Source: Labrys okinawensis (GTDB taxonomy: Bacteria > Pseudomonadota > Alphaproteobacteria > Rhizobiales > Labraceae). Taken from it: 64,000 nucleotides of DNA. Positions 25,318 through 34,341 of this stretch are shown one piece after another. The stretch lies in the NCBI RefSeq assembly GCF_002982075.1, contig NZ_PUEJ01000005.1, positions 186,001-250,000 on the forward strand, in the 5' to 3' direction. A program made the position numbers and the translations under genes. Under the pieces are notes generated by a model, which worked only from the letters and a program-made list of their open reading frames with translations, was not told where the DNA came from and made no database searches. Position 1 is the stretch's first letter. Every line of letters starts with the position of its first letter.

Positions 25318-25781
25318 GCAAAGTCCCCAATACTCACCGGCGCAACAGCACCGTCCATTACATGTCCCTGCGAAACCGGTGGTCTCTTTCGCCCTTCGTC
25401 CGGGGCTCACCCCATCCCCTGCGGGGAGGAGGCCGTCTCACCGTGCCGCTGCAGGGACGACACAGTCAACGAACCTAGGCGGACGCGGTTACGGATCGGT
25501 TAAGTGCCCAGCCGGCGCGGCATTTTGGTCGCATGATTGTCCGATTGGTTGAGAATGAATGAAAAAGACGTACTTCACCCGCTGTTCAGGCCTCCCGACA
25601 TATTAATGCGATGGGACACTCTAGCAGAAAGTCGGGGTCGATCATAAATTCGGTTCGTGGAAGCCTTTTTCCTCGTCGAGATCGTGTTAGGCTGCAGGCG
25701 ATTGCAGTTGTCGAAATGGAAGATTCAACGATTCTGGATATTGCATTGAGCGCCGCGCACAAGCCGTTTCCCTTGATCGGC
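25318..25781. other. Intergenic region upstream of clpS
   Basis: 464 bases between the divergent carboxypeptidase and clpS genes. A G/C hairpin (CCCCTGCGGGG, near 25418-25428) sits in the first part. The frame of clpS stays open back to 25611, so part of this could encode an N-terminal extension. I see no further gene. Confidence 0.4.
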
Positions 25782-26114
25782 ATGGCCCGCGAGCCCCGAG
25801 CTCCAGGCGGTGGTGGGGGCACCAACGCGGCCGTGATCACCAAGACACGGCCGGCAACCAAACGCCCCAAACTCTACCGGGTCCTGTTGCTGAACGACGA
25901 CTATACCCCGATGGAATTCGTCATCGAGGTGCTGGAGCGCTTCTTTAACAAGGATCGTGACGGCGCCACCCACATCATGCTGCATGTTCACCACAATGGC
26001 GTGGGAGAGTGTGGCGTCTACACCTACGAGGTCGCGGAGACCAAGGTGACTCAAGTCATGGATTTTGCCCGTAAGCATCAGCATCCGCTGCAATGCGTCA
26101 TGGAAGAAAAGTGA
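25782..26114 (+). CDS. clpS: ATP-dependent Clp protease adaptor ClpS
   Basis: 110 aa from ATG 25782; ATG 25716 would add 22 residues and cannot be excluded. The disordered Gly-rich N-terminus (APGGGGGTN) precedes the N-degron-binding core: [19 protein letters not shown] with the conserved NDDYTPM pocket, the [20 protein letters not shown] segment, and the C-terminal [12 protein letters not shown]. ClpS delivers N-end-rule substrates to ClpA. It is followed by clpA 11 bases after the stop, as in most alphaproteobacteria. Confidence 0.93.
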   Translation: MAREPRAPGGGGGTNAAVITKTRPATKRPKLYRVLLLNDDYTPMEFVIEVLERFFNKDRDGATHIMLHVHHNGVGECGVYTYEVAETKVTQVMDFARKHQHPLQCVMEEK

Positions 26115-26124
26115 GGAACTGATC

Positions 26125-28545
26125 GTGCCATCCTTTTCAAGACACCTCGAACAGTCCCTCCATCGCGCTCTGGCCGCCGCCAATCAGCGCCATCACGAAT
26201 ATGCGACTCTCGAGCATCTGCTGCTCTCCCTGATCGAGGATCAGGACGCGGCAGCGGTGATGCGGGCCTGCAATGTCGACCTCGACATCCTGCGCCGCAA
26301 CCTCGTCGAATATATCGATACCGAGCTGGAGAATCTGGTCTCCGATGGCCGCGACGACGCCAAGCCGACCGCCGGGTTCCAGCGTGTCATCCAGCGGGCG
26401 GTCATCCACGTGCAGTCCTCGGGCCGCGAGGAAGTCACCGGCGCGAATGTGCTGGTGGCGATCTTCGCCGAACGCGAGAGCCATGCCGCCTATTTCCTGC
26501 AGGAGCAGGACATGACGCGCTATGATGCCGTGAATTATATCTCGCACGGCATTGCCAAGCGTCCCGGCCTGTCGGAAGCCAAGGCTCCGCGCGGCGTCGA
26601 CGAGGCTGATGGCGACAGCCCGAAGACGACAGCCAATGGCGAGGATGCGTCCAAGAAGAAGCAGGACGCCATCGACGCCTACTGCGTCAACCTCAACAAG
26701 AAGGCGAGGGATGGCAAGATCGACCCGCTGATCGGGCGTGACAGCGAGATCACGCGCACGATCCAGGTGCTCTGCCGCCGGCAGAAGAACAATCCGCTCT
26801 TCGTCGGCGATCCCGGCGTCGGCAAGACGGCGATCGCCGAAGGCCTCGCCCGCCGCATCATCGAGGGTGACGTGCCGGAGGTGCTGCGCGGTGCCACCGT
26901 GTTCGCGCTCGACATGGGCACGCTGCTCGCCGGCACGCGCTATCGCGGTGATTTCGAGGAGCGCCTGAAGCAGGTGGTGAAGGAGATCGAGGCCTATCCG
27001 GGCGCGATCCTGTTCATCGACGAGATCCATACGGTGATCGGCGCCGGCGCCACCTCGGGCGGCGCCATGGATGCCTCTAACCTGCTCAAGCCGGCCCTGG
27101 CCGCCGGCCTGCTGCGCTGCATCGGCTCGACCACCTACAAGGAATACCGCCAATACTTCGAGAAGGACCGCGCCTTGGTGCGCCGGTTCCAGAAGATCGA
27201 CGTGGCGGAGCCGTCCATTCCCGACACCATCGAGATCCTCAAGGGCCTCAAGCCCTATTACGAGGAATATCACAAGCTGCGCTACACCAACGACGCCATC
27301 AAGGCGGCGGTAGAACTGTCGGCCAAGTACATCAATGACCGCAAGTTGCCGGACAAGGCGATCGACGTCATCGATGAGACCGGCGCTTCGCAGATGCTGG
27401 TGACCGAAAGCCGGCGCAAGAAGACGATCGGCGTCAAGGAGATCGAGGCGACCATCGCCACCATGGCGCGCATCCCGCCCAAGACCGTGTCGAAGGATGA
27501 CACCGAGACGCTGCGGAATCTGGAGACGAACCTGAAGAGGGTGGTCTACGGGCAGGACAAGGCGATCAAGCAACTCTCGGCCGCCATCAAGCTGGCGCGT
27601 GCCGGCCTGCGCGACCCGGAGAAGCCGATCGGCAATTATCTGTTCTCGGGACCGACGGGCGTTGGCAAGACCGAGGTCGCGCGCCAGCTCGCCTCGGTGC
27701 TCGGCATCAACCTGCTGCGTTTCGACATGTCGGAATATATGGAGCGGCACACGGTGTCGCGCCTGATCGGCGCGCCTCCCGGCTATGTCGGCTTCGACCA
27801 GGGCGGCTTGCTGACGGACGGCATCGACCAGAACCCGCATTGCGTGCTGCTGCTGGACGAGATCGAGAAGGCCCATCCGGACCTGTTCAACATCCTGTTG
27901 CAGGTGATGGATCACGGCAAGCTCACCGATCATAACGGCAAGAGCGTCGATTTCCGCAATGTGATCCTGATCATGACCACCAATGCCGGTGCGGCGGATC
28001 TGGCCAAGGCGGCGTTCGGCTTCACCAAGAACAAGCGCGAAGGTGACGACACCGAGGCGATCAACCGTCTGTTCACGCCGGAGTTCCGCAACCGCCTGGA
28101 TGCCACCATTCCCTTCGACCACCTGTCGCAGGAGATCGTCAGCCAGGTCGTCGACAAGTTCATCGCGCAGCTCGAAGTGCAGCTCGCCGATCGTCATGTC
28201 GCGGTGGAGCTCTCCAACGACGCTCGTACCTGGCTGGTGGCCAATGGCTATGACGAGTTCATGGGCGCCCGGCCGATGGCTCGCCTGATCCAGCAGGCCA
28301 TCAAGACGCCGCTGGCCGACGAGGTGCTGTTCGGCCGGTTGAAGTCGGGCGGTGCCGTGCGGGTGACCGTCGTCACCAACGAAGAGGGTAAGCAGGAACT
28401 GGGCTTCGAATATCCCGCGGGCCCGGCCAAGCCCAAGCCCGAACCGGTGGTGGCGGACAACAGCCAGGCCTCGGCCAAGAAGCCCAAGGCCAAGCCGAAG
28501 GGGCCACCGCAGCGCGAGCCTGACGCTCCGGCTGGCGCCGAATAG
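26125..28545 (+). CDS. clpA: ATP-dependent Clp protease ATP-binding subunit ClpA
   Basis: 806 aa from GTG 26125 (GTGAGGA precedes it). The N-terminal double Clp-N repeat binds ClpS. The first AAA+ module has Walker A GDPGVGKT (~228) and Walker B ILFIDEIH; the second has GPTGVGKT (~509) and [10 protein letters not shown], followed by a D2 small domain. The hexamer unfolds substrates into ClpP. A Pro/Lys-rich C-terminal tail ([18 protein letters not shown]) is longer than in the E. coli protein. The ClpP-docking loop region around residue 610-620 was not examined in detail. Confidence 0.96.
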   Translation: MPSFSRHLEQSLHRALAAANQRHHEYATLEHLLLSLIEDQDAAAVMRACNVDLDILRRNLVEYIDTELENLVSDGRDDAKPTAGFQRVIQRAVIHVQSSGREEVTGANVLVAIFAERESHAAYFLQEQDMTRYDAVNYISHGIAKRPGLSEAKAPRGVDEADGDSPKTTANGEDASKKKQDAIDAYCVNLNKKARDGKIDPLIGRDSEITRTIQVLCRRQKNNPLFVGDPGVGKTAIAEGLARRIIEGDVPEVLRGATVFALDMGTLLAGTRYRGDFEERLKQVVKEIEAYPGAILFIDEIHTVIGAGATSGGAMDASNLLKPALAAGLLRCIGSTTYKEYRQYFEKDRALVRRFQKIDVAEPSIPDTIEILKGLKPYYEEYHKLRYTNDAIKAAVELSAKYINDRKLPDKAIDVIDETGASQMLVTESRRKKTIGVKEIEATIATMARIPPKTVSKDDTETLRNLETNLKRVVYGQDKAIKQLSAAIKLARAGLRDPEKPIGNYLFSGPTGVGKTEVARQLASVLGINLLRFDMSEYMERHTVSRLIGAPPGYVGFDQGGLLTDGIDQNPHCVLLLDEIEKAHPDLFNILLQVMDHGKLTDHNGKSVDFRNVILIMTTNAGAADLAKAAFGFTKNKREGDDTEAINRLFTPEFRNRLDATIPFDHLSQEIVSQVVDKFIAQLEVQLADRHVAVELSNDARTWLVANGYDEFMGARPMARLIQQAIKTPLADEVLFGRLKSGGAVRVTVVTNEEGKQELGFEYPAGPAKPKPEPVVADNSQASAKKPKAKPKGPPQREPDAPAGAE

Positions 28546-28577
28546 GCCTGCGCCGCAAGGACGGCCAGGGAATATCC

Positions 28578-28613
28578 AAGGGGCGTGAGACGGGGCACCG
28601 TTTCACGCCCCTT
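28578..28613. terminator. Hairpin terminator between clpA and the convergent cluster
   Basis: AAGGGGCGTGAGAC (28578-28591) pairs almost perfectly with GTTTCACGCCCCTT (28600-28613) over an 8-base loop. It lies 33 bases after the clpA stop. The stem is strong but the following sequence (GTCGTAAGG) is not T-rich. Confidence 0.65.
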
Positions 28614-28717
28614 GTCGTAAGGACAGGTCTTGCGCGGATTTGCCCGGCGTGGATTTCGGGTGATGCATCGGCGCCGAGCAGATCGGGCCCGCGGCCGTGA
28701 CGGACGGCAATGCGGGG

Positions 28718-29311
28718 TCAGGGCATATCCTTTGGCGGCAGAGCCGGTTTGGGCAATGGCACGAGATCGACGTTGCGCGATTGCCCGCCGAGAAAAGCCG
28801 GGTCGAACAGGCCGCCTCCGGAAGGATCGCCGCCGGGCGGTGCGCCGGTCTGCAGCGGGCCTGCCGGGACGCTTTGGGATGCCCCCGTTCCGAAAAATTC
28901 CGCGCGTCCGCCCTGCAGATTGCCCTTTTCGATCTCCTTCTGAGCCTTGGACACCCGCCGGGCGAGGTTCGCCGTATAGGGCAGGCGATAGGCTCGCGGC
29001 TCGCCGGTCGGCAGGTTGGCCGCATCCAGTTCCTCGAGCCAGAGATGGATGGCGCCGGCCTCGCCCTGGATGACATTGGGCTCGACGATCCTTGTCCACA
29101 GCACCTGAAAGCGGGCGGGCACTCCGACGGGAGCCGACCAGCCCAGCAGGCCTTGCGTCGAGAAGAACACGACGACATAGAACAGGCTCGCCGCGCCGAT
29201 CGCGCCGATCTTGATCAGGCGCGGCAATGCCAGCCTGATCAGCACGGTGAGCATGAGGAGGCTGAGGAAGACATAGGCGAGCACCAGGCAGAGCGCGTTC
29301 ATCTCAAGCAT
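28718..29311 (-). CDS. Unknown membrane protein of MotA/TolQ-like cluster
   Basis: 197 aa; ATG 29302 is an alternative start. Two N-terminal transmembrane helices (CLVLAYVFLSLLMLTVLI ~8-25, and AIGAASLFYVVVFFSTQGLL ~37-56) are followed by a soluble region with FQVLWTRIVEPNVIQGEAGA and LWLEELDAANLPTGEPRAYR, and a Gly/Pro-rich C-terminal tail ending PLPKPALPPKDMP. No family recognised. It is the third gene of a minus-strand cluster after the MotA/TolQ/ExbB-like and MotB/ExbD-like genes, 27 bases downstream, so probably belongs to the same membrane complex. Confidence 0.7.
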   Translation of the reverse strand: MLEMNALCLVLAYVFLSLLMLTVLIRLALPRLIKIGAIGAASLFYVVVFFSTQGLLGWSAPVGVPARFQVLWTRIVEPNVIQGEAGAIHLWLEELDAANLPTGEPRAYRLPYTANLARRVSKAQKEIEKGNLQGGRAEFFGTGASQSVPAGPLQTGAPPGGDPSGGGLFDPAFLGGQSRNVDLVPLPKPALPPKDMP

Positions 29312-29338
29312 TGCCGCCGCCTGTCGTTATTGCCGCCG

Positions 29339-29971
29339 TCATCGGTTCTTGTTCCAGGCATTGTGCATGCCGCGCAGGATCGACCTGGCTTCCCGGCTCG
29401 TGCCGGTGACCTCGCCCTGCGCATCCATGGTGAAGCGTATGGCGGTCAGTTCTGTTCCGCCCTCTGCCGTATCAACCGTCTCCCTGGCGACGATCTTGGC
29501 GACCGGATTGAGCTTTTGCACCGTTACCGTCACCGGCACCGGCTGCTTGGTCAGAGCGGTGAAGTGATAGACATTCACCGTGTATTCGCCGGCCACGAAG
29601 CCGCGAATGCTGACGAGTTCCTCGCGCACCTTGGTCTGCTGCTTGCGGCCGTTGACCATGACGAAATCGTTGAGGCCGCCGCGATCGTCACGGTCGAGCA
29701 CCAGGAAGCCCGCCTCGCGCCGGCGGTACCAGGCGATGTTGCCGAGGGGATCCTGGACGAAGATGTCCATGTCGTCGGGATGATTGTCGGGCCAATCCAT
29801 GGTGATGATGAACTCGGCCTTGCTGTCGATCTTGCCCTCATTGGCCTTGGGGGAAATGATGATGAACACCACGAAGAACAGGAAGGCGATGACCTGCAGG
29901 GCCTTGAACAGCACCACGCTGAACGGGTCGAAGGCTTCTTCCCGCCCATGGAGATCGAAGTCATCGATCAT
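29339..29971 (-). CDS. MotB/ExbD-like single-TM partner with periplasmic domain
   Basis: 210 aa from ATG 29971, overlapping the previous gene's stop by four bases (ATGA). A single transmembrane helix (VVLFKALQVIAFLFFVVFII, ~19-38) follows a short N-terminus with an Asp at position 15, immediately before the helix (EAFDPF), the position of the proton-carrying Asp in MotB/ExbD/TolR-type subunits. The periplasmic domain (~55-170: PDDMDIFVQDPLGNIAWYRR and EYTVNVYHF) looks like a beta-sandwich and is not the OmpA-like domain of MotB. The subunit type is inferred from layout and neighbours. Confidence 0.65.
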   Translation of the reverse strand: MIDDFDLHGREEAFDPFSVVLFKALQVIAFLFFVVFIIISPKANEGKIDSKAEFIITMDWPDNHPDDMDIFVQDPLGNIAWYRRREAGFLVLDRDDRGGLNDFVMVNGRKQQTKVREELVSIRGFVAGEYTVNVYHFTALTKQPVPVTVTVQKLNPVAKIVARETVDTAEGGTELTAIRFTMDAQGEVTGTSREARSILRGMHNAWNKNR

Positions 29972-30762
29972 CCCGGCGCCCTTTGCGCTTCCAGCGCCGA
30001 AATCACATGGACTTCGGTGAGATCGACCGCGAAGGAGAAGATGCGCGAGGTGGCGCCGTCGAGGAAATGATACTGAACCTTGATCAGGATCGAGCCGATC
30101 AGACCCACCAGCGTGGTGTACATGGCAACCGCCATGCCTCCGCTCATCAGCGACATCGAACTGCGCACGGCTTCCTTGCTGTCGGTGTCGAGCCCGGCGA
30201 TCGGCGCCAGCATCATGATGAAACCGACGATGGTGCCGAGCAGGCCGAGTTTCATCAGCGTATCGCTGGCAAAGGCACCATAGCGATTGGAGCCCCGCAG
30301 CCGGTCGGCCAGAACGCGCAACAGCAAGGTCTGGTCGAGGCGGGCCGCGCCCTGTAGATGGGCCTTGGTGACGAGGTCGCGTATGTGCCCGGCGACCAGG
30401 CCATGCCCAAGCTTTCCGTCGGGTGTCGAACCCAAGCCTGTCGGAGCCGAGCCTGTCGAACTCATGCCTGTCGAACCCATGGCCGCCAGGGCAGACTTGC
30501 CGTCTCGGATGATCGCCTGGGCCGTGCGCCGGGCAGCCTCCCCCTCGCGCCCGATGGCGAGGATGCGCCACAGGCAATGCAGACTGCTCGCGATGTAGAG
30601 GAGGACGATGACAACGGAGATATAGGTCTTGTCCTCGTCGATCATCTTGGCAATGAAGCCAAAATACCAAAGCACGAGGAAGGCGAAGATGCTGACGCCG
30701 GTAAAGACGAGCCAGGGCAGCAGGGGATCGGCACCGGAAAGGCGCGGTTGACGCTCGCTCAT
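29968..30762 (-). CDS. MotA/TolQ/ExbB-type proton-channel protein
   Basis: 264 aa with four transmembrane segments: ~12-34, ~45-68, ~165-185 and ~200-220. The last two contain the family pattern GLLGTIVGFIMML and SGGMAVAMYTTLVGLIGSI. Such proteins form pentamers around a MotB/ExbD dimer and convert proton flow into rotation. Between helices 2 and 3 a Ser/Thr/Gly-rich stretch (residues ~93-113) is encoded by a 15-bp tandem repeat (30425-30484), which looks like a recent expansion. It is the first gene of a minus-strand cluster and is divergent from the sensor kinase at 30997. Confidence 0.85.
   Translation of the reverse strand: MSERQPRLSGADPLLPWLVFTGVSIFAFLVLWYFGFIAKMIDEDKTYISVVIVLLYIASSLHCLWRILAIGREGEAARRTAQAIIRDGKSALAAMGSTGMSSTGSAPTGLGSTPDGKLGHGLVAGHIRDLVTKAHLQGAARLDQTLLLRVLADRLRGSNRYGAFASDTLMKLGLLGTIVGFIMMLAPIAGLDTDSKEAVRSSMSLMSGGMAVAMYTTLVGLIGSILIKVQYHFLDGATSRIFSFAVDLTEVHVISALEAQRAPG
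30425..30484. repeat. 15-bp coding minisatellite, four copies
   Basis: Units begin at 30425, 30440, 30455 and 30470. The shared core is GTCGAACCCAAGCCT with one to four changes. They lie in frame inside the proton-channel gene and encode Gly/Ser/Thr/Met-rich pentapeptides. Because each unit is a multiple of three bases, copy-number change would lengthen or shorten the cytoplasmic loop without frameshift. Confidence 0.75.
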
Positions 30763-30996
30763 GGGACGTTTGGACTCATGGGACTGACTCTCACGGAGCT
30801 TGCTTACGGTTGCAATGGATCGACGAGTCTTGCTTCAGGCTAACAACGACGAAAGCTGGCATCCTGGGTAGGCGTCCCGATTTCACTTGGGCATTTTGCC
30901 CGACATTGGCTTGGGCGGGGCGCCTCGAAGCCTTTGTGCTTGCCAGCACCACGGGCCATGCCCACTATTCGAGGGTCGATCCAGCACGAGTGAGCC

Positions 30997-32406
30997 ATGA
31001 ACCTCTTCGGTCATCTCGTTTTGCGGCTCGCCGCCGCCATCATTCTCTGCCTCGCCTGCGCCATCGGCTGGGTCTTGCACGACACGCGCCGTGCCACCGA
31101 AGCGGAGACCCGCGCCTCGGCCGAGCGGGTCTCCACAGCGCTGCAAGCTCTCTATTGGCGCGAACTGCTTTGGCGCGGCGGACTTTCGCGCGACCTCATC
31201 CTCCCCTTGCCCGATTGGAACACCATCGTGACGATGAAGGTGATTTCGCCGGGCGTCTGCATAACCGTAGCGCCCGGCCGGGAAGAACCCCGGCGCCTGT
31301 GCAGCCAGCTCGAGACGATCGGCCGTCCCGCGCCGGCCTGGTTCGAAACCTCCTATGACTGGCTGTTCGGGCCCAACCCGGTCGTCAGGCGCCCTCTCAG
31401 CGATCGCGAGCGTCAGGCTGGGACCATCGAAGCCGTGTCGGATCATGGCGCGGCCGTGCGGCTGGCCTGGGACCGGATCACCATCGTGCTTAGCGTGGCA
31501 AGCCTGCTGGCGATCGCCATCGGCGTGCTCGCCGCGCTGTTCATCGGCCAGTCGCTTTTGCCGGCGCGTACGATCGTTGCCGGCCTACGTCGCCTCGAAC
31601 GCGGGGATTACGGCTACCGCCTGCCTCGTTACCGCACGGCGGAATTCGACCGTATCTCCGGCGCGGTGAACGATCTCACCTGCCGTCTGGCCGAAACCAC
31701 CGCCCAGCGCGTCGCCCTCACCAACCGCCTGTTCCAGGTGCAGGAAGAGGAACGGCGTACGCTGGCGCGCGATCTCCACGACGAATTCGGCCAGTGTCTG
31801 GCGGCCGTCAATGCCCTTGCCGGCGCCATCGAATTGGAGGCCGCGGACCGGCCGGAGATTGCCAAGGACGCTCGCTCCATCGCCGAAGTGACACGCCGGA
31901 TGAATGCGACCTTGCGCGGCACCCTGCAACGGTTGCGTTCTCAGGAACTCGAGGAACTGGGCCTGGAGGCCAGCCTCGCCCAGCTCGTGGCCGGCTGGAA
32001 TGTCGGCAACACCACGCGCACCAGGTTCCACCTCGATATCGCCGGCAACCTCACTGGCCTTCCGCATGCCATCGCCCTGAGCATCTATCGCATTGCGCAG
32101 GAGTGCCTGACCAATGCCGCGCGCCACGGCAAGCCGCGCGACATCCGCCTGTTCGTCAAGCGAACGGGTTTGCAGGAGGAGGGGGCTGTCGAACTCAGCG
32201 TCGAGGACGACGGCGGCGGCAATCCGCTGCGGCTGACCATGGAGGCCGGGCATGGCATCCTCGGCATGCGGGAGCGCGTGGCGGCGCTGGGCGGAAGCCT
32301 TTCCATCGGCCAGGCGCGGCACGGCGTGCGGATCGCCGCGATCATTCCGCTGCTCGCCGATCGCGCCGACCGGATGCGCGACGTGGCTCGGCCTGTCCCG
32401 GCATGA
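30997..32406 (+). CDS. Sensor histidine kinase (NarX/DegS type, HisKA_3)
   Basis: 469 aa. TM1 (RLAAAIILCLACAIGWVL, ~10-27) and TM2 (TIVLSVASLLAIAIGVLAAL, ~164-183) enclose a ~130-residue periplasmic sensor domain with a Cys pair (VCITV and RLCSQ). HAMP follows (~185-235). The dimerisation/phosphoacceptor box RTLARDLHDEFGQCLAAV carries the His, and the ATPase domain has an N-box CLTNAARHGK and a G-box GHGILGMRERVAALGG. The stop overlaps the regulator's ATG as ATGA. The sensed signal is unknown. Confidence 0.93.
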   Translation: MNLFGHLVLRLAAAIILCLACAIGWVLHDTRRATEAETRASAERVSTALQALYWRELLWRGGLSRDLILPLPDWNTIVTMKVISPGVCITVAPGREEPRRLCSQLETIGRPAPAWFETSYDWLFGPNPVVRRPLSDRERQAGTIEAVSDHGAAVRLAWDRITIVLSVASLLAIAIGVLAALFIGQSLLPARTIVAGLRRLERGDYGYRLPRYRTAEFDRISGAVNDLTCRLAETTAQRVALTNRLFQVQEEERRTLARDLHDEFGQCLAAVNALAGAIELEAADRPEIAKDARSIAEVTRRMNATLRGTLQRLRSQELEELGLEASLAQLVAGWNVGNTTRTRFHLDIAGNLTGLPHAIALSIYRIAQECLTNAARHGKPRDIRLFVKRTGLQEEGAVELSVEDDGGGNPLRLTMEAGHGILGMRERVAALGGSLSIGQARHGVRIAAIIPLLADRADRMRDVARPVPA

Positions 32407-33035
32407 GCGATCTCAGTATCCTGCTGGTGGATGACCATCCCGTCGTCAGGGAAGGCTATCGGCGGCTGCTCGAAAAGGTGCCCGGCTATCGCGTAGTGGC
32501 CGAAGCCAGCGACGCCGTTTCAGCCTATGAGGCCTACCGGCAAGCCAAGCCCGACGTGGTGGTGATGGATCTTTCCCTGCCGGGCCTCAGCGGCATCGAA
32601 GCCTTGCGCCATATCCGCCAATGGGACCATGCCGCCCGGGTTCTCATCTTCACCATGCATAGCGGCGCCGCCTTCGCCCTCAAGGCGTTCGAAGCGGGGG
32701 CTGCCGGCTATGTCACCAAGGGCAGCGATGCAGCCGAACTCGTCAACTCCGTTGCCCTGGTCGCCAAGGGCGAGAGAGCCATGAGCAACGACGTAGCGCG
32801 CGAGATCGCGGCCGAACGCCTGGCCCATGCCGCATCGCCGCTCGCCGAGCTCAGCCCGCGCGAAACCGAGATCCTGCGCCTGGTCGCATCAGGCTGGTCG
32901 GCCGAGGCCATCAGCGCGTCCCTGCATCTCAGCCTCAAGACGGTCCGCAACTACCACTATCAGATCAAGACCAAGCTCGGCGCCCGCAACGATGCCCATC
33001 TCGTGTGGCTGGCCATCGATGCCAAGCTGGTTTGA
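32403..33035 (+). CDS. NarL/FixJ-family response regulator
   Basis: 210 aa. The receiver domain has the acidic pair (VDDHPV, ~9-14) and the phosphoacceptor Asp near residue 56 (VVVMDLSLPG), with the conserved Lys in GYVTKGSD. The C-terminal LuxR-type HTH (LSPRETEILRLVASGWSAEA, then LSLKTVRNYHYQIKTKLGA) binds DNA. It is translationally coupled to the upstream kinase. Targets are unknown; the divergent membrane cluster at 28718-30762 is a natural first guess. Confidence 0.93.
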   Translation: MSDLSILLVDDHPVVREGYRRLLEKVPGYRVVAEASDAVSAYEAYRQAKPDVVVMDLSLPGLSGIEALRHIRQWDHAARVLIFTMHSGAAFALKAFEAGAAGYVTKGSDAAELVNSVALVAKGERAMSNDVAREIAAERLAHAASPLAELSPRETEILRLVASGWSAEAISASLHLSLKTVRNYHYQIKTKLGARNDAHLVWLAIDAKLV

Positions 33036-33044
33036 TTCAAGCCG

Positions 33045-33869
33045 TTACAACTCGAGGGGAACCTCCTGCGCGACGGCAGAGGCGACATGGGTCTCGATGC
33101 CGCTTTGGCGTATCCTGTCGAGGAAGGGGGCTGGAATATTGTCGCAGACCAGGATGTCGACATCCTCGAGCGATCCGAGCCTGACCAGCGCCCGCTTGCC
33201 GAATTTCGTGCTGTCGACGGCGAGGATGGTGCGTTCGGTCTGCGCCAGGGCCGCGGTGACGGCCGAAACCTCGGCATAATCGTCGTCGCAGATGTCTCCC
33301 GCCTGGTCGATTCCGCTCACCGAGATGATGGCATAGTCGAATTTGAAGCGGCGGATATAGTCGGCGGTGTCCTCCCGGAACACGCCTCCATCCACTGGCC
33401 GTACGAAGCCGCCGGGGATAGCCAGGGCGAAATTGGAATTCTCGCTGAAAATGGTGGCGACCCGCAGGCTGTAGGTGACGATCCGGAGGTCCCGCCGCTG
33501 CAGCAGGGCATGGGCGATCGCTTCGCAGGTCGTGCCGGTATCCATGAAGATTGCCGCCCCGTCTGGAATGACCTGGGCGACGAGAGCGGCCACCCTGGCT
33601 TTGTGTGAAGCGTTCTCGATGCGCCGCTGGCGGCGCGTAACGGCGTCGACCGGGGTAGAGATCGTGGCGCCGCCGTGCAGGCGGCGCACGCGGCCCGTGG
33701 CTTCCAGCGCGATGATGTCCCGACGAGCGGTCTGTGTCGTGACGGCGAAACGTTCGGCGATTTCCTCGATCGACAGATAGTGGCTGCGTTCGAGCAGCCG
33801 CAGCAATTCGGCCTGCCGATTCGATTTCTTGGTGCCGTCGCCGAGCCCATATTCGTCGAGTTGCGTCAT
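33045..33869 (-). CDS. DeoR/GlpR-family transcriptional regulator
   Basis: 274 aa from ATG 33869; an ATG at 33908 would add 13 residues. The N-terminal DeoR helix-turn-helix (LSIEEIAERFAVTTQTARRD) and RRLHGGA are followed by the DeoRC sensor domain with IFMDTGTTCEAIA, FSENSNFALAIPGGFV and SGIDQAGDICDDDY, which usually binds a phosphorylated sugar. It is divergent from the autotransporter at 34342, with a 472-base gap. Control of that gene is an inference from position. Confidence 0.9.
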   Translation of the reverse strand: MTQLDEYGLGDGTKKSNRQAELLRLLERSHYLSIEEIAERFAVTTQTARRDIIALEATGRVRRLHGGATISTPVDAVTRRQRRIENASHKARVAALVAQVIPDGAAIFMDTGTTCEAIAHALLQRRDLRIVTYSLRVATIFSENSNFALAIPGGFVRPVDGGVFREDTADYIRRFKFDYAIISVSGIDQAGDICDDDYAEVSAVTAALAQTERTILAVDSTKFGKRALVRLGSLEDVDILVCDNIPAPFLDRIRQSGIETHVASAVAQEVPLEL

Positions 33870-34021
33870 CTGGCCTGCTTCGTTTCGCCCCGGGTGGCCA
33901 ATGTCCATCCCCGCGGAAATGTTTCAAGGGAAAATGTCGCCGGGTATGCCCTGGCCACCCACTCGCCCGATGCGATGTCATGGGGCCTGGGAACCGCCGT
34001 CACCCGACGGTTATCAGAACC

Positions 34022-34045
34022 AAAATGTAATCAAAACAACATTTT
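34022..34045. promoter_or_regulatory. Candidate operator between deoR-type gene and autotransporter
   Basis: AAAATGT (34022-34028) is inverted as ACATTTT (34039-34045). TGTAAT occurs here and again at 34207-34212, in an A/T-rich stretch that stands out from the GC-rich surroundings. This fits a regulator-binding zone in the 33870-34341 gap, where I see no gene. Confidence 0.4.
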
Positions 34046-34341
34046 TGTGCCTTCGCGTTTATGCCCGATAATAGGCAATACCTGGTCAAAAAGCTAATGA
34101 ATGGCGCCCCATTACTGATAATTTCCCGTTTTCTCGCGATCTTCAGGCCGCCTGCCCGAAAGCCATAGCCGCCTGTGAGATGCAGGCGCGCTGTGTGTCC
34201 GACAAATTGTAATAAAGGTGACATTTGGCTGTGCCACCACGAAGAGTGTGGGTGGCAAAATGTTACTTCGGTCGGGCTGGGTGCTTTCAGCGGATCCTGG
34301 TCATGGCCACCCCCGTGATCGATTTAATTGGGGGTATTGCA

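Noticed and set aside
25611..25781. Longer ClpS N-terminus
   Set aside because: The extension is not ClpS-like; the start at 25782 gives the family length. Kept as a stated alternative because ATG 25716 cannot be excluded.
26137..28197. Long antisense open frame (686 codons) opposite clpA
   Set aside because: Produced by GC-rich codon bias on the opposite strand; clpA has complete AAA+ motifs and the antisense product resembles nothing.
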